A stretch of 64,000 nucleotides of DNA, from contig JAJDDK010000004.1 in the NCBI GenBank assembly GCA_029260345.1, forward strand, positions 310,001 through 374,000, given 5' to 3'. The DNA comes from Phycisphaerales bacterium (lineage in GTDB: Bacteria; Planctomycetota; Phycisphaerae; Phycisphaerales; UBA1924). A program made the position numbers and the translations under genes. Shown piece by piece: positions 59,907 through 64,000 of the stretch. The notes under the pieces are model-generated. The model was not told where the DNA came from and did no database searches. It saw only the letters and a list, made by a program, of their open reading frames with translations. How positions within the stretch are numbered: the first letter of the stretch is position 1; every line of letters begins with the position of its first letter.

Positions 59907-60851
59907 TCAAATTGGCCTCTTCAGCCCATCACCCGACGAAGGCTCACCAATGCGCCGTAATGACTGACCGCCACCGGCGGCGAGTGCCTGTTCGGGAACT
60001 GGTTTCGGCGCCGCCGCGGCAAGGCCGGTCGGCTCGCCAATCGCGCGATTCAGCGCGCCAACCGATCGCGGCGCGCTGGTGGCGCCGAGTTTGATCGACG
60101 ACATCTCGCGATGCAGTTTCTCATCGAGTTCACTGACGCTGGTCGCGATCACGCCGCGCTCAACGCCCATGTGGAATCGCAGCACAATCAGACCCGTGGC
60201 GATCAGTGCAATCAGCGGCACGATTAGCACGGAAGCGTAAAACTCGCCCCATCCCGGCGACGCCGGTGAATTGTTGTGAATGGATTCACTGGCAGCGGTC
60301 AACCATTCATAAGACGGCAGCGCACCGCCAAACGGAATGCCGGGCAGCATCGCCGCGACCGGCAAACAAACCAGCGCCAGCACCATCGCCCACGAGCTTG
60401 ACGTCACGCAGCGCTCCACGCCCGGCACGCCCGCCCCGCCCGCAACAATCACTCCCTGAAACAGACACAGCGCCAAAACCACCACCGCAACAAAACCCAT
60501 GGACCGAGCCAGATCGCTCGTGCTGTGCATCCACAGATTGTTTCGATTGAGGACGCGATTCACATCTGCGGCTTGCACAGTCAATTCCGGTGGCGGCGCC
60601 TTATCGGCCACTTTCGACCCGGCTCCGGAGAGCGACACCGCCGTATCTGCATTGGAGCGCACCACACGCATTTCGCGCGTCGATTGCTTTGGCGGCTCCA
60701 TCTCCGTCCATCGAACGTCCGTGTAATGCACAAACGCAAAGACCAGCATCTGAAGAATCAGCGCCAGCGACAGGGCGGCGCCGGCGGCTGTTACAGCGAG
60801 CCGGAGATGCCGTAGAGCCGCCGAGACGTGCGGTTTTGGTGTGTATGACAC
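59907..60851 (-). CDS. Hypothetical membrane protein
   Basis: I do not recognise a family. The 314-residue product starts at a GTG with GGAGG six bases upstream. It has an N-terminal membrane segment (AGAALSLALILQMLVFAFVH), a soluble stretch with ELTVQAADVNRVLNRNNLW, further segments (SMGFVAVVVLALCLFQGVIV; MVLALVCLPVAAMLPG; VLIVPLIALIATGLIVLRF) and a cytoplasmic tail rich in Pro and Ala. Topology is about four passes. It is divergent from mqnC and convergent with xer. Confidence 0.68.
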   Translation of the reverse strand: MSYTPKPHVSAALRHLRLAVTAAGAALSLALILQMLVFAFVHYTDVRWTEMEPPKQSTREMRVVRSNADTAVSLSGAGSKVADKAPPPELTVQAADVNRVLNRNNLWMHSTSDLARSMGFVAVVVLALCLFQGVIVAGGAGVPGVERCVTSSSWAMVLALVCLPVAAMLPGIPFGGALPSYEWLTAASESIHNNSPASPGWGEFYASVLIVPLIALIATGLIVLRFHMGVERGVIATSVSELDEKLHREMSSIKLGATSAPRSVGALNRAIGEPTGLAAAAPKPVPEQALAAGGGQSLRRIGEPSSGDGLKRPI

Positions 60852-61061
60852 GGTCGGCCTCCGCCAAAAGAAGTGCCCGCCGCCGCACAAGGGCGTCGCG
60901 CATCCGGCGCTATCGGTCGATCGGGAACCCCGGTCAAGGCCAGATCGGCGGCAATTCGAAATCTGGACCCCCGCCCCCGCAGCGATACACTCATTTCCCT
61001 TCGGAAACCGACTTCGACGCGCCGGACCGGCGATCAACGCTGAGAGAAAGCCCGCATCTTC

Positions 61062-62645
61062 ATGCCCGCCGGATACACGCCCCCGCCAACCAGCCCCGCC
61101 AGCGACGCCCTCGACCCGGGCCTGCTGCGCGACGTCGCCATCGGCGCGGCACGCCTCACCGGCGAACAGGCGCTGGACCTCTACACGCGCACGCCGCTGT
61201 TTGAACTCGGCCGCTGGGCCGACGCCCGCTGCCGATCGCTGCATGGCGACCACCTGCGCACGTACGTGATTGATCGCAACATCAACTACACGAATGTGTG
61301 CAGTGCCAAGTGCACGTTCTGCGCCTTCCGGCGCGACGGTGACGAGGCCGACGCCTACACACTCGAATACGAACAGCTTTACGAGAAGGTTGCCGAGCTC
61401 CAGGCCATCGGCGGCACGCAGATCCTCATGCAGGGCGGAATGAACCCCGAACTGCCACTGGACTGGTATCTGGAACTGCTGCGGGGCCTCAAAGAGCGCT
61501 TCCCCGACATTCACGTGCACGGCTTCTCGCCGCCGGAATTCATCGAGTTCGTACGATTCTTCGATCCGCCCGGCGCCACGCTCGAAGACAAACTCCGCTG
61601 GGTGATGGTGCGGCTGAAAGAAGCTGGCCTCGATTCATTGCCCGGCGGTGGTGGTGAGATCTTCGCGTATCCCGTCCGCCGCAAGATCGGCCTCGGCAAG
61701 TGCACGGCGGAAGACTGGCTGACGACGATGTACGTCGCGCACACGCTCGGCATGTTCACGAGCGCGACGATGATGTTCGGCCACATCGAAGGCGCCGCCG
61801 ACCGCGTGCACCACATGCTCCTCGTCCGCGAATGGCAAGACCGAATCCTCCGGGAGGCCTCCGCCTCCCTCCCCCGCCCCGCGGGTGAGGGCCCGGGTGA
61901 GGGTTCCGAAGCTCCCTCTCCCCCTGGGAGAGGGTGTCATGGCGCAGCCATGACGGGTGAGGGCTCCGGTCTCCCCTCTCCCCCTGGGAGAGGGTGGCCG
62001 AGCGGAGCGAGGTCGGGTGAGGGCCAAATCAATCCCCATTCCCCCTCCCCCCACGGCCACTACAAAGCCTTCATCTCCTGGCCCTTCCAGCGCGAAAACA
62101 CCCCCCTCGGCCGCCTCAAGGAATGGGGCCAGCGCGAAGGCGAACTCGACCAGCCCTTCCCCGGCGACCTCGCCGCCTCCATTCGCGGCGACGGCGACCC
62201 CAAAGCCCACCCGGAATTCGGACGGCGCCTGCGCATGGCCGGCGCAACCGACTACCTGCGCACGCAGGCCCTCTCGCGCCTGGTCCTCGACAACGTCTAT
62301 TCGATCGGCGCTTCGTGGGTGACCATGGGCCCCCACATCGGACAGACCGCGCTCTTCTTCGGCGCCAACGACATGGGCTCCGTGATGATGGAAGAGAACG
62401 TCGTCAGCAGCGCCGGCACGACCTACTGCCTGGACGAAGCTGTCCTTTGCCGCCTCATCCGCACCGCCGGCTTCACCCCGGCCCAGCGCGACAACGTCTA
62501 CGACATCCTCCGCGTGCATGACACCACCGCCAGCCCCGACCTGAAAGTCAACGACTGGTCCGAGCACCGCACCAAGCGCCTGCACATCGAGAGCAAGGCG
62601 GAGGTTGAGGCGAAGGTGGCGCTGAGTGTGACGGCGGGCACGTAG
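61062..62645 (+). CDS. mqnC: Cyclic dehypoxanthinyl futalosine synthase MqnC with an in-frame repeat insertion
   Basis: This radical SAM enzyme cyclises dehypoxanthine futalosine in menaquinone synthesis. It has the SAM cluster motif INYTNVCSAKCTFCAFRR (CxxxCxxC), GGTQILMQGGMNPELPLDWY, the family signature GLDSLPGGGGEIFAYPVRRK, FISWPFQRENTPLG and FGANDMGSVMMEENVVSSAG. The 527-residue length exceeds the usual ~380. The excess includes about 65 residues at 267-330 encoded by three tandem family A repeats (61868-62031), placed just before GHYKAFISWPFQ where relatives have a short turn. The core motifs are intact. mqnD is at 12265. Confidence 0.93.
   Translation: MPAGYTPPPTSPASDALDPGLLRDVAIGAARLTGEQALDLYTRTPLFELGRWADARCRSLHGDHLRTYVIDRNINYTNVCSAKCTFCAFRRDGDEADAYTLEYEQLYEKVAELQAIGGTQILMQGGMNPELPLDWYLELLRGLKERFPDIHVHGFSPPEFIEFVRFFDPPGATLEDKLRWVMVRLKEAGLDSLPGGGGEIFAYPVRRKIGLGKCTAEDWLTTMYVAHTLGMFTSATMMFGHIEGAADRVHHMLLVREWQDRILREASASLPRPAGEGPGEGSEAPSPPGRGCHGAAMTGEGSGLPSPPGRGWPSGARSGEGQINPHSPSPHGHYKAFISWPFQRENTPLGRLKEWGQREGELDQPFPGDLAASIRGDGDPKAHPEFGRRLRMAGATDYLRTQALSRLVLDNVYSIGASWVTMGPHIGQTALFFGANDMGSVMMEENVVSSAGTTYCLDEAVLCRLIRTAGFTPAQRDNVYDILRVHDTTASPDLKVNDWSEHRTKRLHIESKAEVEAKVALSVTAGT
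61868..62031 (+). repeat. Three tandem family A palindromic repeats inside mqnC
   Basis: The copies are at about 61868-61905 (variant with CCCCGCGGGTGAGGG), 61911-61963 (CCCTCTCCCCCTGGGAGAGG, inner hairpin TCATGGCGCAGCCATGA) and 61972-62022 (inner hairpin GGCCGAGCGGAGCGAGGTC). All are in the gene's frame without stops. Confidence 0.88.
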
Positions 62646-62664
62646 TCTCGAAGTCCTCGACGCT

Positions 62665-63585
62665 TTATTGGTGAGGCGTCCACGGGCCAGACGGCGACCA
62701 ATTCGTGTGAAACGATTGGCGATGAACGAGCGCGCTGATCGGCGGGCTGAGGAAGGCTGCGATGATATCGCCAAGTTCCTCGAAAGTTTCCGGCGCCTCA
62801 GTGTTTCCCAGGCGGCGGCGAAACGCTTTCCACTGTGTCGCGTTTTGTGTATTGGCAAACATGGCTTCGCTGAGTCCGACCGGGTTGGATTCGATGGGTG
62901 TGTCGCGTCGCTCGCAAGTCCTCCGGATCGCCTCACATAAAGTGCGGCCGTCAAACGATTGAGATTGTGCAAGCATCCATATGTCAAAGTAATCCTTCAT
63001 GCGGCTGTTGAGCATTCCAAATCGGAACATGATCTGGAGTTTCTCTGCAATGACGGTTTCGGGCGGATAGGCGTACAACCGTGGTCGCGGCATGTCGAAG
63101 AGTGTGGGATAGTCAATGCGTTTGGGTTTGGGTGTGACCTGATCGCCAAACCCAACATCAACTCGCATCGGAATGACGGCATTTCCCAGGGAAGCACGAA
63201 ACTCAATACGAATGCCTTGATATTCCGCTTGGTCAGCGATGCGTTCGGCGCTGATGTGCTCCAGGTCAAATGTCAGGCCGTCCTCAAACGGAATCTCACA
63301 AATGCCCCGGATGATTCGCTTCAGATTGTCGACGTCATTTCCCGTTTGACCAAGCAAGTCAATGTCTCGCGTCGGACGCGCGCTTGCAACATCCCAAGCT
63401 CGCAAAAGCAGGGCGCCTTTGAGCACGAAGGTGTCGGCCACCTGTGAAACCGAGAGACGGTAAAGAAAGCGTTCGAGCGCGTAGTGCTGCAAGACCTCAT
63501 TGAATGTGCGTCCGGACTCATGGGCTACGTTTTTGAGTCGTTGATGAATCGATGTCGAGATGTTTGTGGGTGATCGAAAATTCAT
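62665..63585 (-). CDS. AbiEii-type nucleotidyltransferase toxin (type IV toxin-antitoxin)
   Basis: The 306-residue product has the nucleotidyltransferase pattern of AbiEii: FVLKGALLLRAWDVASARPT, RDIDLLGQTGNDVDNLK with the acidic Dx(D) pair, a later YAYPPETVIAEKLQIMFRFG, and MKDYFDIWMLAQSQSF. AbiEii is thought to modify a nucleic-acid target when freed from AbiEi control. The gene overlaps the antitoxin stop codon by four bases. It is transcribed toward mqnC. Confidence 0.9.
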   Translation of the reverse strand: MNFRSPTNISTSIHQRLKNVAHESGRTFNEVLQHYALERFLYRLSVSQVADTFVLKGALLLRAWDVASARPTRDIDLLGQTGNDVDNLKRIIRGICEIPFEDGLTFDLEHISAERIADQAEYQGIRIEFRASLGNAVIPMRVDVGFGDQVTPKPKRIDYPTLFDMPRPRLYAYPPETVIAEKLQIMFRFGMLNSRMKDYFDIWMLAQSQSFDGRTLCEAIRRTCERRDTPIESNPVGLSEAMFANTQNATQWKAFRRRLGNTEAPETFEELGDIIAAFLSPPISALVHRQSFHTNWSPSGPWTPHQ

Positions 63586-64000
63586 GTCAGAGACTCAAGG
63601 TACGGTCGCATGATTCGCGCCACGCGATTGATTTCTGCATAGCGGAATAGCTCCGAAACGTTGATGCGTTGGCGATTCCGATAGAGGCGCAGCGCTTCAA
63701 TGGCAACGTCGAGTCCTATCTTGTTTCGAAACTTGAAGCAGTCAGCAAGCGTTTTCTCAGCGCAAAAGACTTGAAGTTGAAAACGGTCAATCGGGCGATT
63801 TTCAATTCCGTCGGTCATCGATCTCCCGCTGAATCGGAATATCCGAATCGGCGGATGTTGGAGTTCAGGCGTCCAAGCGCCGGGCGGGAGCGCAATATCA
63901 ACAGCGTGCGGGATCTGCGTGGTTATTTCATGAAGGGCAAGGGCTGAGATAAGACATATGACTCCTTGGGGAACACGAGCCGCGACGGTGAGAAGATCGG
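63582..64000 (-). CDS. AbiEi-type antitoxin/transcriptional regulator, N-terminus beyond the window
   Basis: The 139 visible codons (to about 63998) read continuously into the window edge. They show DLLTVAARVPQGVICLISAL, a basic middle (PPGAWTPELQHPPIRIFRF), and the C-terminal AEKTLADCFKFRNKIGLDVA with IEALRLYRNRQRINVSELF typical of AbiEi. The winged-helix N-terminus lies outside the window. The stop codon overlaps the toxin start (ATGA), the usual antitoxin-toxin coupling. A shorter frame starting at 63818 is only an internal methionine. Confidence 0.85.
   Translation of the reverse strand, partial: DLLTVAARVPQGVICLISALALHEITTQIPHAVDIALPPGAWTPELQHPPIRIFRFSGRSMTDGIENRPIDRFQLQVFCAEKTLADCFKFRNKIGLDVAIEALRLYRNRQRINVSELFRYAEINRVARIMRPYLESLT

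Overview
The window looks like chromosomal DNA of a flagellated planctomycete, most likely class Phycisphaerae. The evidence is a secreted FG-GAP protein ending in the short dockerin-like tail (final residues WGPCFD) seen in that group, a 58-residue small basic protein of the Planctomycetes-Verrucomicrobia-Chlamydiae type, futalosine-pathway menaquinone genes, two groEL genes beside one groES, and high G+C coding sequence. No rRNA, tRNA, CRISPR array, prophage or classical transposase gene was recognised. These calls come from reading the sequence; no database search was run.

Layout. 1-17 kb holds mixed housekeeping genes: iscA/erpA, hpf, cysteine desulfurase, a sigma-70 factor, gcvT, panC, an ACT protein, mqnD, smpB, flgM and a CaCA antiporter. 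17-29.4 kb holds an LptF/G permease, SDR, lysS, a cupin, a TlpA-like protein, gap, an aminotransferase, the small basic protein, a SPOR-like protein, acpS and a desaturase. 29.5-36.5 kb is a chaperone cluster on the minus strand (groEL2, groES, a GxxExxY gene, groEL1, dnaJ, grpE, fmdB). 36.7-42.8 kb holds a zinc-ribbon membrane protein, moxR, a CDGSH protein, hpt, pgi and an SDR. 42.9-58.7 kb is a continuous minus-strand flagellar cluster: (small ORF) flgF flgG flgA flgH flgI flgJ-like flgN-like flgK flgL fliW csrA and three flagellin genes. Then come xerC/D, a membrane protein, mqnC and, at the right edge, an AbiEi/AbiEii type IV toxin-antitoxin pair cut by the window end.

The flagellar genes form one functional unit covering rod, L and P rings, hook-filament junction, filament and the FliW-CsrA control of flagellin translation. 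All three flagellin leaders carry the same TCACGGAGG block over the Shine-Dalgarno site, a plausible CsrA target. FlgM (13.8 kb) points to a sigma-28 checkpoint whose sigma factor is not in the window.

The most unusual property is that many intergenic gaps are filled with short palindromic repeats of at least eight families (called A to H here, plus heptamer arrays). Several families sit at or on stop codons. Family A has entered two essential-type genes in frame (cysteine desulfurase and mqnC), like the Rickettsia palindromic elements. Family C forms inverted pairs, and one such pair brackets a GxxExxY gene (a PD-(D/E)XK-like protein) inserted between groES and groEL. This suggests a small mobile unit with non-autonomous derivatives elsewhere in the window, and it is the best candidate here for an undescribed system.
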